Source of the DNA: CAKOSP01 sp964372145
GTDB taxonomy: Bacteria; Bacillota_I; Bacilli_A; RF39; UBA660
Assembly (NCBI GenBank): GCA_964372145.1
Contig: CAYJPM010000033.1
Span: 1 to 11,526 of the forward strand
Length of the DNA stretch: 11,526 nucleotides
Reading direction: 5' to 3'
How positions within the stretch are numbered: the first letter of the stretch is position 1; every line of letters starts with the position of its first letter. Below the pieces are notes generated by a model that searched no databases, was not told where the DNA came from, and was given only the letters and a program-made list of their open reading frames with translations. Shown piece after piece: positions 6,841-11,526 of this stretch. The position numbers and the translations under genes were made by a program.

Positions 6841-7416
6841 ATGAACGAATCAACAAGTAAAAATATTAGATGTAAAGCTATTTCTGGAATAATTAGTTCT
6901 GTTGCAGATGAACAATCTGGACTTGCGAGTATTTTAGAAGTAGAAGCAGAAAAAATAAAATTAATTGCTTCAATAACTAAAGATCCTAATGAAATATTAG
7001 CTGCTAATAAATCTGTAGAAAAAATGATTAATGCTATTACAAAATTAGAAGTTATATTAGCTAGTAAATTAGAATTATTTAGTGATTGTTTATGTGTAGA
7101 TTGTGATAGTAAAAGTATTGGTGGATATTCACTTGTATCTATGACAGTCGAAACAGAAAATGGTGGTAGAGTAGAACGTGATGATAATATGAAAACTTTT
7201 AGATATTATCCTGGAACTGTTGGTACTACTATTAAGTTTATTACTGAACAAGAAGCAGTTGTTACATATGTAGAAGGTATGCCAGATGGATTAAAATTTG
7301 ACGCTAATAAGTTATATATTCCAGATGGATTTACATGGCCACAAACTTATACAATGAAATTTATTGTAGGCGAAGGAGAAAATGCTTACGAAATAATATT
7401 ATTAAATATAATATAA
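6841..7416 (+). CDS. Small protein with N-terminal helical hairpin and C-terminal beta domain
   Basis: Function unknown. The start is placed at the ATG at 6841 because AAAGGAG lies at 6829-6835; the reading frame is open upstream to 6634 but that stretch is antisense to the divergent gene. The product has 191 residues without a signal peptide. Residues 12-80 form a helical hairpin (GLASILEVEAEKIKLIASI, then ANKSVEKMINAITKLEVIL) that aligns without gaps to the C-terminal domain of the divergent Cys-rich protein, with 24 of 52 residues identical by eye. It ends in a Cys cluster CLCVDC (83-88). Residues 95-191 look beta-rich (GGYSLVSMTVETEN, TYTMKFIVGEGENAYEIILLNII) and resemble an immunoglobulin-like sandwich, but I do not recognise the family. 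A 35-base gap without terminator joins it to the following gene, probably as one transcript. Confidence 0.75.
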   Translation: MNESTSKNIRCKAISGIISSVADEQSGLASILEVEAEKIKLIASITKDPNEILAANKSVEKMINAITKLEVILASKLELFSDCLCVDCDSKSIGGYSLVSMTVETENGGRVERDDNMKTFRYYPGTVGTTIKFITEQEAVVTYVEGMPDGLKFDANKLYIPDGFTWPQTYTMKFIVGEGENAYEIILLNII

Positions 7417-7451
7417 GATTTAAATAAGAAAATAAATAGGGGGAAATTATT

Positions 7452-8309
7452 TTGAATCAAAAAGATACATATACGTTAAATTATTCTGATGAAATAAGTT
7501 TAGCGGAATTACAGGAGCAGTACGTAGAGTTAGAACTTGAACAAGCTCCGGAGATTAGTACCAGTATAATAACTGGTAAGGTTGAAGACCAAAGTGGAAA
7601 TGACATGGAAAACGCTACAGTAAAATTATTTGATACTGAGTTTAATCCAATAAAACATACAATGACTAATGAAAATGGTAATTATACATTCCAAAATGTA
7701 CCAAGAGGGGACTATATTATATATGCTGTTAAAGATGGTTATTCTTTATCAACAAAAAGATCGTTAACTTATAGTGGAAACGATATGACTTTAAATGATT
7801 TAATTATTACTGAAGATACTACTTATGTAAAAGGTAATATTTATGGTTATGTATATGATGATAATGGACATAATTTTGGTAGTGCGATAGTAAGATTAGT
7901 TAATGGAGCTAATACAATTGTTTCTGAAACAATTAGTGCTACAGATGGAGAATATATATTTCCAAAAGTAGATGCTGGTACTTATACTTTAACAGCATTG
8001 GCAGATGATTATACTTTATATACACCAATAACAGTTGAAGTAACTGATGGTGCTAATTCAGAAGAAAATATTCATTTAAATAAACTTGCTGCTGCTAAAG
8101 AAGGAACAATAAATGGTATTGTTTATAATTCTAACAGAATACCTATACCTAGTTGTACAGTTGGTTTATATGAGTCTGTTGGTGAAGGTGAAAATAAATC
8201 ACTTAAACTTAGAAAAACTTGTAAAACTAATACTGAAGGAAGATACTTCTTTGGGGTTGTACCTGAAGGTAAATGGGTTGTTAAAGCAAAACTTACTGAA
8301 ACTAGATAA
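7452..8309 (+). CDS. Triple carboxypeptidase-regulatory-like (beta-sandwich) protein
   Basis: The 285 residues are a short N-terminal segment rich in acidic residues (1-38) plus three tandem domains of the carboxypeptidase-regulatory-like fold (CarboxypepD_reg type). These are at about 39-120 (ITGKVEDQSG ... NENGNYTFQNVPRGDYIIYA), 128-210 (GNIYGYVYDDNG ... DGEYIFPKVDAGTYTLTA) and 219-282 (GTINGIVYNSN ... TEGRYFFGVVPEGKWVVKA). Such domains are structural or adhesive, not catalytic. There is no signal peptide, LPXTG or membrane segment, which is odd for a fold usually found outside the cell. The start is a TTG at 7452: AGGGGG lies eight bases upstream (7438-7443) and the next in-frame ATG would remove half of domain 1. 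It is second in the unit with 6841-7416 and is followed by a terminator. Confidence 0.85.
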   Translation: MNQKDTYTLNYSDEISLAELQEQYVELELEQAPEISTSIITGKVEDQSGNDMENATVKLFDTEFNPIKHTMTNENGNYTFQNVPRGDYIIYAVKDGYSLSTKRSLTYSGNDMTLNDLIITEDTTYVKGNIYGYVYDDNGHNFGSAIVRLVNGANTIVSETISATDGEYIFPKVDAGTYTLTALADDYTLYTPITVEVTDGANSEENIHLNKLAAAKEGTINGIVYNSNRIPIPSCTVGLYESVGEGENKSLKLRKTCKTNTEGRYFFGVVPEGKWVVKAKLTETR

Positions 8310-8310
8310 T

Positions 8311-8334
8311 AAAAATACCTTTAAAGGTATTTTT
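8311..8334 (+). terminator. Terminator after the triple-domain gene
   Basis: A perfect 24-base palindrome (AAAAATACCTTT and its complement) starts two bases after the stop codon. Its right arm ends in a T run followed by GTTT. The symmetry would let it act on both strands, but only the plus-strand unit needs it here. Confidence 0.82.
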
Positions 8335-8350
8335 GTTTGCATATAGTTCC

Positions 8351-8379
8351 TTGCATAAATAACTTAAATAAGTTAAAAT
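8351..8379 (+). promoter_or_regulatory. Promoter of the LamG-like secreted protein gene
   Basis: TTGCAT (8351-8356) and TAAAAT (8374-8379) are 17 bases apart; TATAAT at 8380-8385 is an alternative -10 but has no -35 at proper distance. The spacer contains the inverted repeat AACTTAAATAAGTT (8361-8374, 6-base arms), a possible operator, although such repeats arise easily in AT-rich DNA. GAGG (8387-8390) precedes the start at 8399. Confidence 0.55.
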
Positions 8380-8398
8380 TATAATTGAGGATAATAGT

Positions 8399-9451
8399 AT
8401 GAAAATAGTTACTACTATAATAATATTTGTTTCTATAATATTCATGAGTATAGGATATTCTGCTTTAAATTCAGAAATTTCTATAAGTGGTGAAGCTCTT
8501 GTTCATGTGCCTAAAAGTATCGATATTACAAACGTATATACTAAAAATAGTATTAATGGTGCAAGCGAAGTGTATACAACATTATTTACTGAAAAAACTA
8601 GTAATATGGGGATAATGCTTCCTAATGATAATTCAGAAATAACTATTGTTGTTGAAATTACTAATGAAACTAGTGATTATTATCAATTAGATGATGTTGT
8701 TGAAACTATAAATAATAATCCTGATATTAAATATGAAATTTTAGATAAAGAATTATTATATTTTCATCCAGGTACAGTAACCGAAATTGAAATAACATTT
8801 TCATATGAAACTTATAATTTAGTGAATCAAATTTTAAATTTAAATTTGGAGTATTCTTTCAAAAAAATAACTTATAAAAATTTAGATTATATAATTTTTT
8901 CTGGAAATGAATATATTGAAACTAATCTTTCAAATACAGGAGATTATATATTTGAAACAGAATTTAATCACGTTGCATTTTCTGAAGGTGATGGTGGATG
9001 GATAATATCAGGAAGAACTATTGCTGCTTATACTTTAGGTGTATTTAATGGTAAATCAGGAGTATTTAATGGATATGGTGGGACAACATATGCTAAGTCT
9101 CCTTATATAACTTTAAATACGTGGTATACATTATATTTTTCTAGATTTAAACACACTATAGGTTCTTATAATTATTCAGTTAACGGGGGTAAAATAATCC
9201 CAATAGAATATGAAGAGTTTATTAGAATTGGTGGTGCAACCGCTGGTTATACAGGTGGTGTCGATCTTAGACATTTTAGAGGTTATATGAAAACTTTTAA
9301 AATAACTAATGCTGAAAATGGAGAAGTTCTTAGATATTATGTGCCTGCAGAAATAGTTGAAGGTGATAATATAGGTGAAATAGGTTACTGGGATATAATC
9401 AATGATGTATTTTGTGGTAACGATGGAACTGGAGCATTTTTAGCACCTTAA
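8399..9451 (+). CDS. Secreted protein with LamG/concanavalin-like C-terminal domain
   Basis: The 350-residue protein starts with a hydrophobic export signal (residues 3-19, then GYSALNSEISISGEALV). There is no lipobox Cys and no sorting motif. Residues 27-155 are beta-rich and probably one sandwich domain. Residues 162-350 have the look of a LamG-like carbohydrate- or ligand-binding jelly roll: YIIFSGNEYIETNLS, TGDYIFETEFNH, WYTLYFSRFKHTIGSYNYSVNGG, GGVDLRHFRGYMKTFKI. The closing segment YWDIINDVFCGNDGTGAFL is of the kind that closes LamG-like domains in gut-bacterial and phage-tail proteins. A surface-binding role is inferred from fold resemblance; no ligand can be named. It has its own promoter and terminator, so it is monocistronic. 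Confidence 0.72.
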   Translation: MKIVTTIIIFVSIIFMSIGYSALNSEISISGEALVHVPKSIDITNVYTKNSINGASEVYTTLFTEKTSNMGIMLPNDNSEITIVVEITNETSDYYQLDDVVETINNNPDIKYEILDKELLYFHPGTVTEIEITFSYETYNLVNQILNLNLEYSFKKITYKNLDYIIFSGNEYIETNLSNTGDYIFETEFNHVAFSEGDGGWIISGRTIAAYTLGVFNGKSGVFNGYGGTTYAKSPYITLNTWYTLYFSRFKHTIGSYNYSVNGGKIIPIEYEEFIRIGGATAGYTGGVDLRHFRGYMKTFKITNAENGEVLRYYVPAEIVEGDNIGEIGYWDIINDVFCGNDGTGAFLAP

Positions 9452-9460
9452 ATATAGATT

Positions 9461-9488
9461 AGAAATTACAAATTATTGTAATTTTTTT
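9461..9488 (+). terminator. Terminator after the LamG-like gene
   Basis: AAATTACAA (9463-9471) pairs with TTGTAATTT (9476-9484) around the loop ATTA. The stem extends by a G-T and an A-T pair, and a T run covers 9482-9488. It lies ten bases after the stop codon. Confidence 0.85.
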
Positions 9489-9511
9489 ATTTGTAAATAT
9501 TTCACAAATTA

Positions 9512-9543
9512 TATAATAGTAATTTACTTCATTATAATGAAGT
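9512..9543 (+). promoter_or_regulatory. Promoter region with 18-bp palindrome centred on TATAAT
   Basis: Two TATAAT boxes occur, at 9512-9517 and 9533-9538. The second sits in the centre of the perfect palindrome ACTTCATTATAATGAAGT (9526-9543), so TATAAT also reads on the minus strand. If the first box is used (weak -35 TTGTAA at 9491-9496, spacer 15), the palindrome begins right at the transcript start and could be an operator or a 5' hairpin. If the second is used, the leader would be about 27 bases and include the ribosome binding site AAAGGA (9557-9562). Neither -35 is good. Confidence 0.45.
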
Positions 9544-9571
9544 GATATATTATAGTAAAGGATGTGTTCTT

Positions 9572-10408
9572 ATGAAAAAATACTTAACTCATCTATTGAT
9601 CTTTGCTTTAATATTATCTGTTTCAGGAAATGTTTATTATTTTTTGACAGATGTAAATAATAATTCTGATAATAAATGTAATGAAGAAGATTGTGATAAT
9701 ATAGTTGAAAAAGAATATATTTATCAAGATTCTTCTATATTAAAAGAAATGGCTACTTCTATATATAATAATATTCATACTGCTATGTATAATAATAGTG
9801 CTCCTAATAGTGTAGATTTAATATATTCAAATAACACTTTAACAAATGAATATAAAAATTTACTTGCTTTTGGTAGTTTATATAGTGAATTAAATAAAAC
9901 AAATTGTAAAGAAGATAATTGTTTATCTTATAGTGTTAATCTAAGTGATTTTGAAATAGTTTATAAAGATATGTTTGGTACTGATTCATATTCTAAAAAT
10001 GATTTTTATGGAGATAAAACAAATACTTGTAAATTTGAAGATGATAAAGTAAATTGTTATTATAATTCTTTGTTAGAAAATTGGGATGTTTCAGATGGTA
10101 ATCCTTATTTTGAAAGCTATGTAATAAATCAGCTATCTAGTATTTCTATTGAAAATAATTATGTAATAATTAGTGAAAAGCATCTTGATGTTGTTATAAT
10201 TGAAGATGAAATAGATATTAGTATATTAGATAGTAATACTGAAAATATGTTAGATAAATATATTGATGATATAAAAAGCAATACTTTAACCGATACTGAA
10301 ATAGATAATATTATTAATGATAATATAAGTAAAGTAGAAGAGTATGAATTTTATTTTAAAATTAATGATGATGGGTCTTTATATTTAGATAAGGTGGTGA
10401 AATTATGA
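9572..10408 (+). CDS. Membrane-anchored extracytoplasmic protein with three Cys pairs
   Basis: I do not recognise the family. The start is taken as the ATG at 9572, because AAAGGA (9557-9562) lies nine bases upstream and the next residues are a canonical signal/anchor (MKKYLTHLLIFALILSV, hydrophobic to about residue 25); an upstream GTG at 9542 lies inside the promoter palindrome. The product has 278 residues. Outside the membrane it is acidic and Asn-rich, with cysteines at 36/41, 112/117 and 153/162, whose close spacing suggests local disulfides after export. Residues 53-72 and 222-256 look helical, the middle (118-215) beta-rich. The gene overlaps the next one as ATGA, implying translational coupling and a joint role. 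Confidence 0.65.
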   Translation: MKKYLTHLLIFALILSVSGNVYYFLTDVNNNSDNKCNEEDCDNIVEKEYIYQDSSILKEMATSIYNNIHTAMYNNSAPNSVDLIYSNNTLTNEYKNLLAFGSLYSELNKTNCKEDNCLSYSVNLSDFEIVYKDMFGTDSYSKNDFYGDKTNTCKFEDDKVNCYYNSLLENWDVSDGNPYFESYVINQLSSISIENNYVIISEKHLDVVIIEDEIDISILDSNTENMLDKYIDDIKSNTLTDTEIDNIINDNISKVEEYEFYFKINDDGSLYLDKVVKL

Positions 10409-10791
10409 AAAAAAATTATTTAGTAATAGGAATAATTGTTACAGTAATTATATCAATAATATTATTACTTGTGTTTAATAGAAATGATGTTTTAAATATT
10501 GATGAAAAAGAAATTACAACAGGTATATTTATTCAAACCACTACAAGAACATTAATTTATACTGAATCTGATGAACTGTTTATAGTAAATAACGGAACAG
10601 ATAAAAACAATTTATATGATGATTGTTCAACTGGAGATACAGTAGAAATGGAATTTGGTTTATTTACTTTGTCATCTGATCCAGCACAAAAAGATGCTTA
10701 CAGTTGTAATGTAATAAGTGAAGGCGATATATCAAATATTTCAAAAGAGGTTATTGATTTAATTGAAGAAAAAGGTTTTGTAATTGAATAA
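10405..10791 (+). CDS. Small N-terminally anchored extracytoplasmic protein
   Basis: Family not recognised. In this 128-residue protein, residues 5-24 are a strongly hydrophobic anchor preceded by Lys residues, so the rest lies outside the cytoplasm. Residues 37-104 are beta-rich (ITTGIFIQTTTRTLIYTESDELFIVNNG, then GDTVEMEFGLFTLSS) and resemble a small barrel, with Cys74 and Cys101 able to form one disulfide. A short helix closes the chain (110-123). The start overlaps the upstream stop (ATGA at 10405-10408) and the ribosome binding site GGTGG lies in that gene's last codons, so both proteins are made from one transcript. A strong terminator follows. Confidence 0.68.
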   Translation: MKKNYLVIGIIVTVIISIILLLVFNRNDVLNIDEKEITTGIFIQTTTRTLIYTESDELFIVNNGTDKNNLYDDCSTGDTVEMEFGLFTLSSDPAQKDAYSCNVISEGDISNISKEVIDLIEEKGFVIE

Positions 10792-10793
10792 TA

Positions 10794-10828
10794 AAAAAGA
10801 ATATGTAATATTTATACATATTCTTTTT
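10794..10828. terminator. Bidirectional terminator between convergent envelope genes
   Basis: A 14-base perfect stem (10794-10807 with 10815-10828, core GAATATGTA/TACATATTC) has a 7-base loop. An A run on the left and a T run on the right give a T tract in either direction. It serves the two-gene unit on the plus strand and the 74-residue gene ending at 10852 on the minus strand. Confidence 0.85.
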
Positions 10829-10851
10829 ATATATTTTGATAGTATACTTCA

Positions 10852-11076
10852 TTAAAATAATTCAGAAAATATTTCAAAAATATCAGTTATAAATTTCTTT
10901 TTATTATTTGATAGTATTAAAATTATTATTATTGACATGCTGCATATAATTAAATTTTGTTTAAAATAAAATTCATTATTTAAAAAAATTATATTTATTG
11001 CTATAAGTATTAAAGTTATTATAAATATAATAAAACAAATGTTAGTTAAAATTTTTATTAAATTTTGTTTATTCAT
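10852..11076 (-). CDS. Two-helix small membrane protein
   Basis: This 74-residue protein is almost entirely two transmembrane helices (about 11-32 and 41-57) joined by a short loop with Asn, Glu and Lys, followed by a Lys patch (59-61) and a mildly amphipathic tail ending EIFSELF. The start has AGAGG five bases upstream on the minus strand, which supports a real gene. A TACAAT box (minus strand, 11099-11094) could be its -10, but the -35 is poor. It is convergent with the two-gene envelope unit. Two-helix hydrophobic peptides of this size include immunity-type, holin-like and toxin proteins, but nothing here chooses between them. Confidence 0.55.
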   Translation of the reverse strand: MNKQNLIKILTNICFIIFIITLILIAINIIFLNNEFYFKQNLIICSMSIIIILILSNNKKKFITDIFEIFSELF

Positions 11077-11130
11077 CTTTGCCTCTTAATTTTATTGTAC
11101 TATTTGTTTTTAAAAAAATAAAGTGTTCTG

Positions 11131-11159
11131 TTGAAATAAAATTCATATTGTTATATGAT
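11131..11159 (+). promoter_or_regulatory. Possible promoter before the broken small ORF
   Basis: TTGAAA (11131-11136) and TATGAT (11154-11159) are 17 bases apart, each one mismatch from consensus. The transcript would start at about 11165-11167, leaving the GGGGG (11161-11165) that looks like a ribosome binding site at or outside its 5' end. The promoter and that ribosome binding site are therefore hard to reconcile, and one of the two may be chance. Confidence 0.4.
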
Positions 11160-11171
11160 TGGGGGTAATTT

Positions 11172-11347
11172 ATGAATAATACAAACTATTCTTCTGAAGC
11201 AATTATTAAAATGGGGAAATTTTATTAAAAGATGTTTTTTATCCTTTATTAGAATTTTATTTAGATTATATTTACAGGAGCTTAGATAGTATGAATACGT
11301 TATATGTTTTAAGTAAAGGTCCTAGTCATATGTTTTTTTATTTATAA
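11172..11347 (+). pseudogene. Small ORF apparently frameshifted at a GGGG run
   Basis: The ATG at 11172, with GGGGG six bases upstream, opens a frame that stops after 18 codons (TAA 11226-11228). Shifting at the GGGG run (11213-11216) as if one more G were present gives an uninterrupted continuation to TAA at 11345-11347, with coding-like content (GEILLKDVFYPLLEFYLDY, then SLDSMNTLYVLSKG). The restored product would have about 58 residues, no signal peptide and no clear membrane segment. I do not recognise it. An internal ATG at 11291 in the second frame has CAGGAG ten bases upstream and could start an 18-residue peptide. It could be a real indel, a sequencing error in the homopolymer, or chance. 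Confidence 0.4.
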
Positions 11348-11375
11348 AAAAATCGAACTAATAAAATGTTCGATT
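11346..11375 (-). terminator. Minus-strand intrinsic terminator
   Basis: On the minus strand AATCGAAC (11375-11368) pairs with GTTCGATT (11358-11351) around a 9-base loop and is followed at once by seven T (11352-11346). On the plus strand the same hairpin has no T run after it, so the direction is clear. No minus-strand ORF leads into it, which points to a non-coding transcript. Confidence 0.72.
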
Positions 11376-11448
11376 AAGTAACTTAATGGAGCGAGTGACG
11401 TAGGTATCTACAACTCTTGCTTAAGACGATTGATATAACTCACTCACT
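11346..11448 (-). ncRNA. Candidate structured small RNA, about 103 nt
   Basis: Three independent signs agree on the minus strand. First, TATACT (11460-11455) followed by exactly six bases puts the transcript start at A11448. Second, that base opens a 9-pair stem, AGUGAGUGA (11448-11440) with UCACUCGCU (11398-11390), in which one pair is U-G; read as plus-strand RNA the same position would be a C-A mismatch, so the structure favours the minus strand. Third, the molecule ends in the terminator at 11375-11346. Inside the outer stem are two small hairpins (UCUU-AAGC-AAGA at 11426-11415 and GUAG-AUAC-CUAC at 11411-11400), and another (UUAAG-UUA-CUUAA, 11386-11374) lies after it. No class (tRNA, 6S, SRP, tmRNA, riboswitch) matches. 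The -35 is not at normal distance. It contains no ORF of note. Confidence 0.5.
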
Positions 11449-11454
11449 AAATAT

Positions 11455-11486
11455 AGTATAACATAATATAACATAATATTGCTCAA
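11455..11486 (-). promoter_or_regulatory. Putative promoter of the small RNA
   Basis: The -10 box TATACT lies at 11460-11455. The only -35-like hexamer, TTGAGC (11486-11481), is 20 bases away instead of 16-18, so the promoter is either weak, activator-dependent or not sigma-A type. The spacer is made of a 10-base tandem repeat. Confidence 0.35.
11457..11479. repeat. Tandem repeat of TATAACATAA
   Basis: Two exact 10-base copies (11457-11466, 11467-11476) and a 3-base partial copy lie in the putative promoter of the small RNA. The remaining bases to 11526 are AT-rich without a gene. They include A and T runs (11493-11505) and a TATAAT at 11514-11519 that may belong to a promoter for a gene beyond the window. 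Confidence 0.6.
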
Positions 11487-11526
11487 ATAATTAAAAAAAA
11501 TTTTTAAATGATGTATAATATATACG

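Noticed and set aside
9542..9571. GTG start at 9542 for the membrane-anchored protein
   Set aside because: It lies inside the promoter palindrome with no ribosome binding site. The ATG at 9572 has AAAGGA and opens a normal signal sequence.
11208..11232. Programmed -1 frameshift in the small ORF
   Set aside because: The zero-frame codons ATG GGG AAA TTT do not form an X-XXY-YYZ slippery heptamer, and no clear stimulatory structure follows. A simple indel is more economical.
11386..11448. tRNA or tRNA-like molecule (stem of 7-9 pairs followed by CCA on the minus strand, and GTTCGATT nearby)
   Set aside because: The span is only 63 bases, there is no 7-base anticodon loop on a 5-pair stem, and no T-arm lies before the 3' strand. 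GTTCGATT is one arm of the terminator hairpin.
11346..11486. CRISPR repeat or tracrRNA
   Set aside because: No repeated unit with spacers exists; the only direct repeats are the 10-base copies without spacers, and no cas gene is in the window.
1..11526. Insertion sequence, integrase or phage genes
   Set aside because: No transposase or integrase motifs and no terminal inverted repeats with target duplications are visible; the LamG-like protein alone does not indicate a phage.

Overview
The window is very AT-rich, low-GC Gram-positive-type DNA (Firmicutes/Bacilli or Clostridia grade, probably an uncultured gut-type lineage). The signs are A/T-saturated codon choice (AGA for Arg, TTA for Leu), strong AGGAGG-type ribosome binding sites, a SufU-type SUF operon and intrinsic terminators ending in long T runs. 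The standard bacterial code fits: TGA ends the gene at 9572-10408, and every Trp in the SUF proteins is TGG, so this is not a Mycoplasma-type code.

Region 1 (1-5687) concerns iron, sulfur and oxidative stress. A rubrerythrin C-terminal fragment (53-364) is followed by a terminator. Next comes a complete SUF iron-sulfur cluster operon: an Rrf2/IscR-like regulator, sufC, sufB, sufD, sufS, sufU. It starts at a near-consensus promoter whose 17-bp spacer holds a perfect 15-bp palindrome, very likely the regulator's own operator. Four of the five junctions between neighbouring genes overlap, three of them as TAATG. SufS with SufU would mobilise cysteine sulfur, and SufBCD would be the ATP-driven scaffold. 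SufD is short and Asn-rich.

Region 2 (5676-8334) is a divergent trio without secretion signals. On the minus strand lies a Cys-rich repeat/propeller-like protein ending in a helical domain. On the plus strand lie a small protein that begins with the same helical domain (24 of 52 aligned residues identical by eye, no gaps) and a protein of three carboxypeptidase-regulatory-like beta-sandwich domains. Both sides of the divergent gap carry the same CATATATTA motif just upstream of the start. I read this as a structural or surface module, possibly spore-associated, but that is inference.

Region 3 (8351-11076) encodes envelope proteins: a secreted protein with a LamG/concanavalin-like C-terminal half, a translationally coupled pair of N-terminally anchored proteins with paired cysteines, and a convergent 74-residue two-helix membrane peptide. 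Palindromes lie in or near the promoters.

Region 4 (11077-11526) has no intact gene above 74 residues. It holds a small ORF that appears frameshifted at a G run and, on the minus strand, a candidate structured small RNA of about 103 nt. The RNA's promoter -10 box, outer stem and terminator agree on one strand and one set of ends. This RNA and the divergent helical-domain module are the most promising undescribed elements.
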